Assembly: GCF_000512585.2 (NCBI RefSeq)
Contig: NC_089244.1
Coordinates: forward strand, 1,674,001 to 1,738,000
DNA: 64,000 nt
Direction of reading: 5' to 3'
Source of the DNA: Kwoniella bestiolae CBS 10118
Lineage: Eukaryota > Basidiomycota > Tremellomycetes > Tremellales > Cryptococcaceae
This document shows, in pieces, positions 24,559 to 36,279 of this stretch. The translations under genes and the position numbers were made by a program. Position 1 is the stretch's first letter. Each line of letters opens with the position of its first letter. The notes below the pieces were generated by a model that saw only the letters and a list, made by a program, of their open reading frames with translations, was not told the DNA's origin and ran no database searches.

Positions 24559-27021
24559 ATGTTCAAGAAACCTCTGGCGCACCAATCGAACGCTACGCCC
24601 TTACGGTCCTCGGCAAGGCGTCAGCTACTCAATGCGATATACGAGCAATATCCTTCTCTCCTTGGCCCGAATCGAGGTCAGGATGGGGATGAAGAAGGCA
24701 TATCAGAAAAGGAACTGGGGAAGATGATCTTACCTGAGGGTGTGAGGATTGCTAATTTTGAGACCAGCGTAGGGACTGAGGGGGTGCGTCGAGTTTTTTG
24801 TTCAATGGCATGACAGAGGAGAAGTATGTGCTGAAATGTTTTTGGAGTGTAGACTTTCTGGTTGACAGCTGATGGTGATCCCCTCTGGATGGTATCTGGC
24901 CGCAACTCCAAAGAATATATACCTACCTGTGAGCTACCCTTTTTTATTCCAATGATCATTGTAAACCACTGAGCTAATATTGTACTTTAGTATACCTCTT
25001 ATCCCTACCTTTACCTCATCCCCCTTTACCTACCATCCAGATACATAACCCCCTCCCACCGCCGATACTGACAGGCGCACCACTGTTCACACCTGCCGTC
25101 CGCAATCTATCGAAACCATGGTTACTACCCGATCTACAGGAGGGTCAGCTGGTATCATTCGTCTCGTCCCCCTCTAATGGGACCGAGGATGTCTCGTACA
25201 TCGGCGTAGGGAGGGTAGCTGCCAAGGGAGGTATGAAGGGAGCTCTGGAAAGGAGGATAGATAACTTGCGGAACGATGGCGGGGAGAAGGAGGAGGGGAA
25301 GTTCGCGGATATACTGTGTATTACTGATGACCAGTGAGTGGAATGTAGTGACCTGTTTTTCTGCTCAGCAGACCCCTGACAGAGAAGAAGAATAGCTGAC
25401 AAAGTCTGCTGTATTCCATTTGCAGTCTGTGGGAACTCGGTAGTAAACCTTCTTTGACCGCCTTCCAGCTTCCAATACCTACCTCACCGCTCTCCCCACC
25501 ACCCGAACAAACTTCTGCGTCCACGTCTACATCTCCCCCTCCCATCGAAAATCTGAATATTACGGACGAATCACATCAATCTGACTCTGCTCCAACGATA
25601 CCACAATCCTCATCAGAACCCCTATCTTCTTCCGAGATCTCAACGTTACTCTCCATATCTCTACTCCAGGCATTGACTTCCCTACAGAACACCTCATTCC
25701 CTATCCCAGCATCTTTACTATACTCTGCACATGTCTTACCTAATCGACCATCTTACATTCCCAGAGAGAGGCGAGAGGACGTAGTGATTGCTAAGAGCGA
25801 TTGGAAGAAATTGACAAAGTGGATGAAAGAGGTTAGTAAAGAGGGGTTATTGAAGATCAAGGAGTCCAAGGGTGAGGTGATCGTGCAGAGGTGAGTTGTA
25901 CCGTCGCCTTTCACTGATTTCCGTAACTCCAATACATCAGATAGGCATTGCGATGGTCTCGCTGGGGCTAAATTGACGTTCCTACAGCTATGATCCCAAT
26001 CACCCATCGTTACAGAACCATACCGAGCACACTACGATAGCCCAGGAAGAACAGAAAGCAGCTAAGAAAGCTGCGCGAGAGGCTGCTTTGAGCGTCGACG
26101 GAGAAGGAAGTGGGACGAGCGCTCAGCCTATCAATTCGAGCAATGCAGGCAATAAGGGAAAGGGGAAGGAGTTGGAGATTGAGGAGTTGTGGAAGCCTTC
26201 TGGAGGTGCTATAGGGTTTTGGGAGGCTGCCGGAGTGGAGTGAGTGATCGTGACGCTTGAGCACCTCTCAACACCTGTTTTTCACAATGTTCAGCAAAGA
26301 GACTGACTCAATCTTGGGGATGATTTAGCAAATCTACTCTGCATCATCCGTCAAAACTCAAATCGGCCTTGGACTCTTACCTCACCAAACACTCCCTTAT
26401 TCACCCGTCGGATCACCGATATGTCCTGTTAGATGACGAACTGGGAAGAGCAGTGGGTATCAAGAAGCCTGAACCTGGAGAAAAAATGGCAAGGGACGAG
26501 GTTATGAGGAAATTAAAAGCTGGAGTTAGTTGGAGTGTCAGTTTGGGAGGGGTAATCAAGTGAGTCCGGCCACCCCACTGCTGTTCATACTGCTACGTCG
26601 ATGGTCGTCCAGTACGATGTACTGATACGAGTGGAGAACTTGCAGGAAAGGAAATCTCCAACCCATAACTATGACTGTCAAAACCCGCCAAGGACGCAAG
26701 ACCGTCACTCACGTATACGGATTGGAAACGTTCAATATCGATCCAGATGGGTTCGCAGAGGAGATGAGAAAAGTATGTGCTGGGAGTGCGTCTGGTGAGT
26801 CGGTTCGATCCCAGACTATCCCCGTATCTTGAAAACGACCAGCTGCTGACTTGACACATGTAACTCTAGTCCAACCATTACAAGGCTCATCCCCCAAACT
26901 AAACCTCCAAGAAGTCCAAATTCAAGGATCGCAAGTCAAACTGATAACTGAAGCGTTGGTCAATAGGGGTATACCCAAGAGGTGGATTCGGGAAAGCGAT
27001 GATTCGAAGAAGAAGAAATAA
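24559..27021 (+). CDS. TMA64: Translation factor eIF2D (ligatin)
   Basis: eIF2D delivers tRNA to the 40S P site without eIF2-GTP and acts in ribosome recycling and re-initiation. Exons: 24559-24783, 24853-24928, 24991-25333, 25426-25890, 25988-26239, 26329-26559, 26646-26794, 26870-27021; 630 residues. The N-terminus MFKKPLAHQSNATPLRSSARR is the family's opening motif. The exon 1/2 join gives VGTEGTFWLTADGDPLWM, followed by YIPTLY, the DUF1947/PUA region. An acidic Ser/Thr/Pro linker spans about 225-270. A SWIB/MDM2-like part runs about 440-530 (GFWEAAGVDKSTLHHPSKLK). The SUI1 domain closes the protein (about 531-626: MTVKTRQGRKTVTHVYGLE, then EVQIQGSQVKLI and RGIPKRWI). All joins are in phase. 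Confidence 0.95.
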
Positions 27022-27362
27022 GGTGACTGGTTGCCTGATGATGGGACATATATGTAACATGGCATAACTTATTTGGGGTGATGGCTTTGCTTGCATGCAC
27101 TCGTTTTAAGCATGCATCTTTTGGGGTGGTGCTTCTAGGGACGTTCGCAGGTGCGCGATTTGTGCTTTGCATGACCGCTATGCGCCATGGGGAAGATCAA
27201 AAATAGCACCGTCAATCCCCAATGATATATTCCTCAATCAACCCTTATACACTGGGTCTTCCATGGCGGTAAGATGGGCTGTTACCAAAAGGAATATATA
27301 TACAGTACTAAACGATACAGAATCCGTAATTCTACATGATCTCATCCAACGAAGAATCTTTC
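27022..27362. other. Convergent 3' region, eIF2D and DUF6534 gene
   Basis: This 341-bp gap lies between two stops. It contains short repeated GCATGCA-like words near 27093-27115 (GCTTGCATGCACTC, GCATGCATC) but no gene or clear hairpin terminator. It is presumed to hold both 3' untranslated regions. Confidence 0.4.
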
Positions 27363-29374
27363 CTAGCCCTGTTTCACATTGTTGTTAAAGCCCTCTTCTA
27401 CACCAATGGTAGATCCCCCGCCCGCTGCAAGACCATCTTTGATCGACGGACTATCCTGCTCATGCAAGAAAATCATCGAGCCCGATCCTGATCCTGATGC
27501 TAAGCCCGACTCTTCATCGTCTATAGGTGATTCCACCCTAGTACCCAAATGAGGAACTATCAACCCATCTTCCTAACGACGTCGAACAAAATTCAGTATC
27601 ATTTCTTCGGTATCTGATAAGCAACGGATGAGAACTTACTAGTATGACTGTTGGTTGGGTTGGGTTATCATCAATGTCATTTTCGATATCCTTATCCTTA
27701 TTTCCCGATTTCGATTTTGGTTTTGATTTTGATGCCTTGGGCTTTTTGGCATGGAAGGTGTTTTCCTGGAAGGTGCAATTAATTGACTGTACAACACAAA
27801 GGTCGAGACAAAGTTTCAATGGAAGAGATGACATACCTTGACTTTAGAAGGACCGTTCAGCTCGTTCCTTAGTTTGTTACGGGAGTTGAGGACTGTTAAT
27901 AATCCTACGACATGGACTTTGGGGTGGAATAGTCTGAAGTGGATACGAAGTCAGCACTAACGGTTGATTTCCATAGCAAAAGTTCCGCTCGGTTCTCTAT
28001 AGCATCATCTTTTGACAGCTCATGATGTACTCACTCGAAAAACACATTCAAGCCCGCACCAGGTTTTACCCCGTAGGAAACCATAAAAGCTATAGCGACG
28101 ATCAAAGAAGGCAGCTGCGTTTCCACCGAGATACTGTCGGATTCGGATTCGTTCACGGTCAGTGCAACTCTGTTTTCGTAATTTCGTGAAAAGAGTAGAA
28201 GCGATGGATTGGATCACCCACGTAATCAACTTGTTAATCATCAGATCCGTATCTGACCATCCAGTCCTCGATCTAATCAACTTATGAAATATGATTGAGG
28301 TGATCAAGAGATCGACGATGAGAGTACCTCCTATCCAAGTGTAGAAGACTGGTTTGGTGCTCTGCAAGAAACACAATCAATAATCGATTGTCTCGCAATG
28401 AGAGGGGATACTCACTGAAAGGTCATACGCATCCGGTTGGGTGTAAAGCATCACTGTGGAACCTATCGCTCCTCCTGTACTTGCCAGTCTAATGTTCAAT
28501 AAGTGGAATCAGCATTAGGTAGACAGACGGTATTCGAGGGGGTGTGGATCTTACAGGAAAGGTAGTACCGCTATGGGAACCCATTTGGACCTGTTATGCA
28601 GTTGATATGCTCTTTCGAGGTAGAATATCTAAATGTATCGTCAAACATCAGCTTTGGATTACTTCAGTATTTGATGGGCAAATTGAACTTGAGATAAGTC
28701 ATTGTTTGAAATGAGGAGGTCAAACTCACATGTACAAGAGTCACAGTCGCACAATCCAGTATAGGAAACCATCTGATATCTATCCATGACCGACGACAGA
28801 ATTAGCATGGTCATTTCCATTATCCAGTGGAACCCAAGGTTCTTACTGTTCTGTTGATCCTCTATTCCCAATGATATGGGATGAATGAACAGAACAGAAC
28901 AGAACAGAACAGAACCAAGCTCACAATCAAGCTGAATGAGCCTATACCAATTCCCAAACCCACTCGCAAACGCGTGAAACAAGAAACAGTCGTTGAATAT
29001 GGTCGTTATCACCGATAGCAACACCGCGGAGAAAAGGATGATCTTGTTGAAAAGCCGGTCGGAAGGACACCAGATGATATTCCATATGAGTTGCTGGATG
29101 ATGCAGCCTAATAGCATAGAGTCAAAGGCGAAGCTGTTATGAGTTGCACCAGGAAAGGTGAGAGAATGCATGATAATGGAGAGAGAGTGTGGTGAGTCGA
29201 TGAGTTGGGGGGTAGATCGTTTGGGAGATCAGCATATACCGTACTTGACCTTTCGCTGAAAGAGCCAACTCACCCTAAGACCACTGGACCAAGGTACAAT
29301 CCAATATGTTTCTGAATTCCCCCCTTGGTGAGATCATTCAACTGCTGAGGGGTGAATCCTATTCTACTAGGCAT
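27363..29374 (-). CDS. Multi-spanning membrane protein of the fungal DUF6534 type
   Basis: The function of this basidiomycete-rich family is unknown. Ten exons join in phase: 29374-29274, 29133-28925, 28779-28730, 28628-28555, 28488-28416, 28361-28222, 28169-28035, 27933-27837, 27765-27640, 27572-27363; 404 residues. Several hydrophobic segments resemble a seven-helix layout: LYLGPVVLG, GCIIQQLIWNII, then IILFSAVLLSVITTIF. The most typical piece of the family is TWIGGTLIVDLLITSIIF followed by RSRTGWSDTDLMINKLIT. The core ends with KVHVVGLLTVLNSRN, also typical. The last two exons encode a hydrophilic tail rich in Lys then Gly/Ser. The 145-nt intron at 28780-28924 contains a GAACA repeat, and the exon 2/3 join there is the least certain. 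The family call rests on remembered consensus, not a search. Confidence 0.72.
28887..28915. repeat. Pentanucleotide microsatellite (GAACA, about 6 copies)
   Basis: An uninterrupted GAACA repeat (TGTTC on the coding strand) lies inside an intron of the DUF6534 gene, just after its donor. It lengthens the pyrimidine content of that intron and is probably length-variable between strains. Confidence 0.85.
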
Positions 29375-30329
29375 TCTGACGGTGGATAGATCCTGGTTGA
29401 AGGGCCCGAGGCTCCAAAAGGTACAGATGAGCGTCTATGATCACTTTTCAATCTTGCCCAGGATTCTATTTTGTTGGTCCACTTGAGATTTCCGGTAGCG
29501 AGACGGCGAAACGATTATTCAAGAAAAACAAAGCATCTATACAATGAGTATGAGTATAACTAATTTCCGTTCGAGTGGACTGGGTTTACATCCATGAGAG
29601 AAAGAAAGTGTTTTGACTAATATACAGTACCAGTAGTCCCACGTCATCAGCTTCTCTAAATGCATGGACCACGTCCTCCAGGAAGTGACTCACTCGTGTC
29701 CACCAGGACGAGAGTTGTACAAACATCCATTCCATTTTCGGCGAAATTCATTTCATTCCAATTTCAATTTCAGTTAGTTCCCTGAACATCAATCCGGTGG
29801 AACTAACACACACATAAACAAACAATCGGTTCCTGATCGGCGCCACGTCCAAGGTTACCCTACTCTCGGCACGTCTGTGCGCTCAAGTAACTTAAGAAAG
29901 TATAAAATAAGATACTGTACTGTAGATACATATATTGAGGGTGAGACGTAGACTTGATCTTGTCTGGCCTGCGTATATGTCCATGAAATAGTTTGATCGT
30001 TATTTGTCTGGCTCAAAGATCCCTGTGTTATGATACGAATGATATACAGTCTGGATGTCATTTGCTGGACTGAACGGTATGATCCGAGCACAGTGTTCAA
30101 AAACCACCAATGCTTCACGGACATAGCAGTAGCATTACATGAATACAACAAAGCATCACACGGTTGTCATTCTCCTTGTGCTTTTTACAATTTCCATCGG
30201 CCCTGACGCTGTCATCTTGGAGTTGCCCGTCACTTCTTGTTGCAAGTTTCACTATAAGATACTATATTATACTTCGATTGATATGATATTCTGTTTTCCT
30301 GATCACGTCTACCTTCGAATTAGATTCCA
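29375..30329. other. Intergenic region upstream of the DUF6534 gene
   Basis: This 955-bp stretch separates the DUF6534 ATG (reading left) from the stop of PDE1 (also reading left). It should contain the PDE1 3' region and the DUF6534 promoter. The frame at 29855-30151 is short and not protein-like. AT-rich, no specific site recognised. Confidence 0.4.
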
Positions 30330-32447
30330 TTATATGACTACAGTCACAACATGTAATTAGCCCAGTCTCTCTTGTCCTCCCATAGAGACGAAAGCGAGAC
30401 TCACCAATCCTATCCCCTTGTTTGGTCTCCACAAACTCCACTCCCAATTGTCCCTTCGCCTCCAACTCGTTCAATTCAGACATGATAATTTCCCTCGCTG
30501 TCCTACCTGATGGATGAGGGACGAGGGCGTCCTTGATGTGTATTACAAATATCTTGAGGCCTTTCAGAGGGCGTCTAGGCAATTCACATATCTATCAACC
30601 CTACCCCTTTTGACCAGAAAGATATCGCTTCTTCCCTAGCCCTAACCAAACCATTTCAAGGTTGTTTCAGATGAATGAACTCACTCATCCGTTTTCGACA
30701 CAAACGAAGCCAAAGTCTTCAGCTCATGATACAGTCCGGGCGGGCTCAGATGCCCAAACATCAGATGAGCAGGTCTCGACGAGTCGTAAGAGCATTCAAT
30801 CTGCGTTGGGTGCGAGAATATATTTAGCTTCATCCCACTATCACCAGAATCTGGTCTACAGAGCAGGTTGAACAAGCCAAAAATACACATGAACGAGGAG
30901 ATAGGATAACGCCATGTATGAATTGATATGATCGACGAACTTACAAATATTCCACACAGCCTCCCATCCTTATACGTCCCACTAGCCTCCTTCCAAATCA
31001 CATCGTTCAGCTCCTTCGCCTCCCGTCCTCTCTCGACATCTACGTTCTGCTCCCCCGGACTGCGATAAGACGATTCCAAATCACCGAAAAACAGAAACTC
31101 CCTTCCTTTTCCCTTGGTTTTAGTGGACGAAGTGGAAGATGGTGTAGAAGGCGTTGACTGCGTGATAGCGGATGGGTCGTGCCGTATGAACATTGCTGAG
31201 GATTGGTATGTGTGTTTGGAGGTGCATCCGTGAGCCACAGGGTAGGTGAGTAATGAGATGGGCAGAGTGGGGTGGAGGGGTCGATGGACTCGTTCGGTGC
31301 TTAGTCTGTGACCATCACGGTGTCGTTAGCACCTTCTTCACATACGAGTGAAGCTGGACATCAAGGCAGCAGAACGAGTACACTCACGGACTAAACAACA
31401 AACAAGAATTATCATAATTCTCCTCCGTCACGTCCACAGCGCCATTCGGACCCTTGACCGATTGCTCCTCAACCTTCCGTTTCTTCCTTCCCATGCCGTT
31501 GCCATTAGACTGCGGTGTCGATGTATCCCCCTCTCTATCCGGTACCCAACTTCCCAGCTCGGGCCACAGTCCACCCTGATACGCCTGACTCAGCTTGACC
31601 AGCATCCTACGCGTACCATACACGTGTGGTCTGGGGTGGGTGACCTTCGCCTCTTTGGAAGGGGATATGGCGTTGGTTGGTGGTTGGGTGTGTTGGTGCG
31701 ATTTGGGGGGGACAGAACCGGATAGCATTATTAGAGAACCGACGTGGTCTAGATGGGCGTGGGTTATTAGGTAGCATCTGTTAGAACGTGGTGTCAGTCA
31801 AGTCTTGTTCTGGTGGGTATAAGGAGTTACGTTGGGGTTTCACTGACCTGGAGAATGATGTGTGAGATGAGGGGTCGACTCACGCAAGGAACGAAAACAC
31901 ATGAGCAGCCTGCAACAACGGTGTGGTATACCCTGGTGGGAAACGCAAACCTGGGAAGAGGGTAGATGCCTTGGTTGTGGGGTTGGAAAGTATCGAAGCC
32001 AGTGCGCCTAGTCCTGAGCCTGTTCGGAAGAAAGGTATCAACATCAGAAGTAACATTCTAGATTAGTTGAGATGAATGTACGCACCACCTTCCAAAGCTA
32101 ATACACCATCTTCCCACGAGCTGCTCGCGGCTTTTACAAGATATCTACATTCGACGTCATAAGTCAACCTGTACTCTCCAGCCCATCATGGAATATGGAG
32201 AAGGGACAACCCACCCAGAACAATCCGTCTCGAGCGGTCCACCCCCACTGCCCAGAACGATAATCTCAAAAGTCGGCTGAAACTCCACCACCTCCCCATT
32301 TACGATCGTTGAGGTGTGATTATCCTCCTTTAGCGCGTTCTTCTTCTTGCGTATCGATGGAGGTGGTCGTGCGCCTGGACTCTTGGTAGCTGTGCGCGTC
32401 GATCTTGTCGATCGTCTCCGCGAGGATGTTGTCTCTTCACTTGACAT
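30330..32447 (-). CDS. PDE1: Low-affinity cAMP phosphodiesterase, class II
   Basis: This enzyme hydrolyses cAMP and damps PKA signalling. Exons: 32447-32215, 32144-32086, 32019-31884, 31777-31388, 31305-30945, 30800-30685, 30574-30405, 30337-30330; 490 residues. The N-terminus is a basic Ser/Thr/Arg stretch, followed by FEIIVLGSGGGPLETDCSGY. The metal-binding signature of the class II family, THAHLDHVGSL, falls at residues 148-158. Further family segments are ILSNPTT, YPVAHGC, FFGDLE (near 320) and IECSYDSSRPAHLMFGHLSP. KIFVIHIKD closes the metallo-beta-lactamase fold. The exon 6/7 acceptor must be the CCTAG ending at 30575; the TAG 14 bases earlier gives a stop. The last coding exon is only 8 nt (two bases, one codon, TAA). 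A basic insertion of about 70 residues follows the HxHxDH motif. Confidence 0.92.
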
Positions 32448-33397
32448 TATGTGTGTGTGATATGGTATTATAGGAATGTATACGATTCGAAAGGAATGTG
32501 AAGTATGACTCGGGGAATATGCGATGTTATATTATGTACAAGGGATATATGGATATGTATATGTACGAGGAATGTTTAGGTGATGATGATCTCTGATCTC
32601 GTAATAGGTGTGATTGTGATGAAGAGTACGAGTAAACAATAATGATGTTGATGTTGATGTTGATGTTGATGTTGATATTGATGTGATCAGATTGTGTGTG
32701 TTGGTGAGTAACCCCTTCCTCCTAATGACTTAATATGCTTGTTTCCTTGTACAGTACAATCCGGGAAGAGTACGTACTCTATAGTTGTAACATGATCATG
32801 CAATTGGCTACAATACCGTCCAGATCCATAATCCAATTCCCAGATGGTGCCATCAATACCAAGACCAACTTGGATCCACGCCTCTTATCTATTTGTGGAA
32901 TAATGTAATGTGGACTGCGGCGTCATATCCTCTGCACACGATTCGGGGGATGAGCTGCTGGGCAGAGCAGGATAGGGTGGGGTGGGGTTAGCAAAAGGTT
33001 TGTTAAGGGTAAACTCGTCTCCAAATTAAATAAGGTTCACAAGAATCTTTTCTTCTCATCTTTGATGACGCCAAGGCTTTTCCCACTAGAGTATCCCATC
33101 GCATCGCATCGCATCACCGGCTAATTTCATTGTTCACTTCGCTGGAATGGAATGGGGAACCATATGCAAATAACTCAGATTATACGGTAAGGAAAATGGA
33201 TGTCGCAATCGATCAAACAATGATGCATGATTTGGATATATCCCATCCAATCGTTCCTACTGACTCTTACTCGCATTTCTATAATCTTAGTGACTCGGTC
33301 CTTATTCCTTTCTCCTTCTCGGATGCTATCCCCATCCAATGTGTAATGTGATATATCGGCTAATTTCCTAATCCCCTATCTGTCCGTGCCACCCCAT
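32448..33397. other. Intergenic region with hexanucleotide repeat
   Basis: This 950-bp region is the promoter side of PDE1 and the 3' side of MIC60, both read leftward. It contains the repeat at 32644-32679 and a short CATCG triplication near 33097-33115. Frames around 33130-33351 are not protein-like. Nothing else was recognised. Confidence 0.45.
32644..32679. repeat. Hexanucleotide microsatellite (GATGTT, 6 copies, last imperfect)
   Basis: Five perfect GATGTT units are followed by GATATT. The tract lies about 200 bp upstream of the PDE1 ATG, within its promoter or leader, so copy number could affect expression. Confidence 0.9.
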
Positions 33398-35918
33398 TTA
33401 CACAAGTAACAAGGAACTCAAGGTAGCCTCAGTAGCGACGACCTAAACCGGAATCCAAGATGATCAGCAAAACGTCTCTCACGGCATCCCAAACAAGTAG
33501 TTTTCCATTACACAAGAAGAAGTATGACCCACCTCAAGAGCCTGTTGAACTTCCAATTTCCTCCTAGCCTCTCTCAACCAATCTCCCGCCAACTTCGCAG
33601 GCCACCCTTTCAACGTATTAATCTCTCTGGCAGCTCCGTCCAGATCTTTCTCAGATAAACACCATTCCGCCCGTGCCAACACGGCACCTACATTCTGCCC
33701 ATCGACCTTCCCAGCTGAAGGTCGGAAAAGCAATTTGGATAATCCCATGGAGGCCAGGTGAGACATCACACCGGCCTCCTCAGGGGCAGGGACGAGAGAG
33801 GAAGAGTGTACTTTAGGTGCGATGGATTGGGTGAACCATGACGAGAGGGACGCAAAGGACTTGACTCCAGTGGTGGGTATACCGGATTTCTCCAGTTGTC
33901 CCAAAGTGGTCAAGATCACTTTCTCACCCTTTTCTACATCAGCTTCGGCGGGCGAAGAGAGGGATTTAAGAGCACGTAATTCTTCGTCGAAAGAGACATC
34001 TCCTAAGTCAACTTTGTTCTGAACGGCTCGGAGGGCAGACCAGATCTTGTGTAATCTGACATTATCATCTAATTGAGCCGAGTTGTCCAAGGTGACTCGT
34101 TCAAGCTGTTTCAACGATGTGGTGAGAGTATCCAATTTGGCTAATCTACCGCCTCGCTCAGTCTCGACTTGGGTCTTGATGGATCGTAACCATCTTCGTT
34201 GGAGCTCGATACCTTGAGAGACCACTTCGTCTCGGAGTCTAAGCGGGGTTGTCAATAATATCAGTTACCATTTCTCATCTTAACTCAAAAAGGACAAGTA
34301 ACACGCAACCACTCACCTCTGTTCGATACCCTGTCTCTGCGATTCCAATTCCCCTTCCAACTCCCCTCTCCACTTCTCAACCAGACTATCCCTCTCCTTG
34401 TTCCAAGACTCCTTCAAACCCTGTGCAGACTTGGTCCAATCCGCTTCCTTCCCTTTCAAAAGCGCTTCAAACTCCTTCGTCTTCTCACTGACGGTTTGCT
34501 CCAACTTCTGCTTCTCAGCCAGTTTCACATCGTGCAACCTCTTGTTCAACGCCGTCAAGTCATCCTGAGCCTTCGACAAAATACTGGTAGCCTCATTTGA
34601 AGGTGGGGAAGATCCAGGTCCAGTGCCCGAAGCGGTCGAGAGTGAAGTAGTGAGTGAATCGATGGTCGAAGCCAATTGTTCGATTATGGGTTCCTCAGAG
34701 GCGAATTCCTTAACTTTGGGTCCTAGTAATGGTAAAGTCTCTTTGATCTTCTCTTCCTCCGTCAATACCGGTTTGACAGCTGGAGGAGGGATGTAGTACC
34801 CGGGAGGAGGTTCGAAACCCAATGGTAATTCCGGTCCATTGTATACTTTCTTACCCTCGTACGAAGGTTTCTGAGGAACAACACCAGTAGGGTTTAATTC
34901 TCTTGATCGTTGTTGGTAAGGTGACACGGCCTTTTCATACTCGGTAGCATGGGGTTTGATAGCTTCCTTGGCATCGTGAGCAGCACTTTCAACCTTCTGT
35001 TCCCCCTTCTTCAAAGTATCTTCAGCTTGGTGTACAGCCTTGGTGGCCTTTGATTCGGCGGATCCCAGAGCTTTCTCAGCCTCCCTAACAATACCTTCTA
35101 CACCTTCTGAGAAATTGAACGGGACGTCCTTCGTGACCTGATCGACCTTTTCCCTAGCATCATGAGCGAGATGTTTTAATCTATCTTCAGCGTTATGTCC
35201 CGCAGCGATAGCTTTGTCCTTCAGATCCTGAGCTTTATGTTGGATCTTCTGACTGGTAGTCTCCTTTCCGACCACAGCATCCTTAGCTTCTACAGTCTTG
35301 GCTTTAGCCTTTTCACCAGCAGAGATCACTTCCTTCTTAGCTTCAGTGGCCTTTCGTTCTATCTTTTGAGTGGTGGTCTCCTCGAGTTTCCCAGTAGCGG
35401 TATTGTACGATTCGACGGCCTTCTTGCTTATAGATCCCAAACCAAGGGACTGCCATCCATTATCATCCGCGAAATCCGCTATGGCCTCACCACCCGGGAA
35501 GGTAGATACGAAGAAGTCCCTGTACCCCTCTGAACGGGTTGAGACGTATCCCGACAGACCGTAGAATGTTACCGCTCCGAGGGAGGTGTAGATGATGAAT
35601 CTTCGGAAGAAATTTCTGGGTTTTCTGGGAGGGGGTGTGAGGGGTGGGGGTTTGGCAGAAGCCAGTGTCGAGGATCCGGGCGTGGGCGTGGTAGGTGGGA
35701 CGGTGACTGGTCGGATTGGGACGGTGTTGAGTGATGGAGGGGGGTTGGGAGGGAGACCTGATCCCGGAGGAGGTGGGGGTGGGGGTGTAGCGTAGCACTG
35801 CGAGCAATGAGGCGTGAGTATGACATCAGGGCTGGAAAGGAGGTAGAACCGGACTTACTCGTTTCTGGGGGAAAGAGCGTACGGCTCTTGAGCGAGCTAC
35901 ACGGAGTTGACCATACAT
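33398..35918 (-). CDS. MIC60: MICOS complex subunit MIC60 (mitofilin)
   Basis: MIC60 is an inner-membrane protein that shapes crista junctions and bridges to the outer membrane. Exons: 35918-35859, 35797-34317, 34238-33533, 33442-33398; 763 residues. The first 20 residues are Arg-rich without acids (MYGQLRVARSRAVRSFPQKR), a matrix-targeting presequence that continues with a Pro-rich stretch. One membrane helix follows at about 88-105 (FIIYTSLGAVTFYGLSGYVS). A long Lys/Ala/Glu-rich intermembrane-space region comes next, with repeats of KAKTVEAKDA- and KAIAAGHNAEDR-like heptads, then a coiled coil (about 410-515). The C-terminal mitofilin signature is in the third exon (RAEWCLSEKDLDGAAREIN, LKGWPAKLAGDWL) and the last 15 codons supply VVATEATLSSLLLV. 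It is divergent with URM1. Confidence 0.93.
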
Positions 35919-36279
35919 GTCTTTAGCGTTGGTATGCTGACAATGTATTGGGATCTTTTTGGTTTGCTATTGCAGGTATATGAATACACTATCATTGACG
36001 TCTTTGACGCTATCGACCTACCGGAGCTCATCGGCTACACTCACCTTCTCACACGAGGGACGGAGTTATACAGAATCACCGGTTCACCATACACAAAGCC
36101 CTAGCTTGTGGCATTTCACTCTTGCCCACCGTGGGAAAACTGCAGGCCTTATAATGGAATTTCAGTATCATCGCAAAAACAAAGCCAAAGAGAGAGGATC
36201 AAGTCAACTAACTGAACATTAAATCTTTCCTCTGACCCTATCATTCCAAGCTTATCTCCAGAACATAACATACACCACA
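35919..36279. promoter_or_regulatory. Short bidirectional promoter MIC60 / URM1
   Basis: Only 361 bp separate the two divergent ATGs, so both promoters and both leaders must fit here. The open frames in this stretch (35907-36222) carry no domain. No sharp TATA element was seen on the URM1 side. Confidence 0.55.

Noticed and set aside
24784..24860. Apparent frameshift in eIF2D (a phrase like NGMTEEKYVLKCF in another frame after exon 1)
   Set aside because: A GTGCGT donor at 24784 and TAG acceptor at 24850-24852 remove this stretch as an intron and join TEG to TFWLTADGDPLW in phase, which fits the family.
30560..30690. Apparent frameshift near the C-terminus of PDE1
   Set aside because: Using the CCTAG acceptor ending at 30575, 14 bases after the first TAG, restores the frame and gives DERPLKGLKIFVIHIK.
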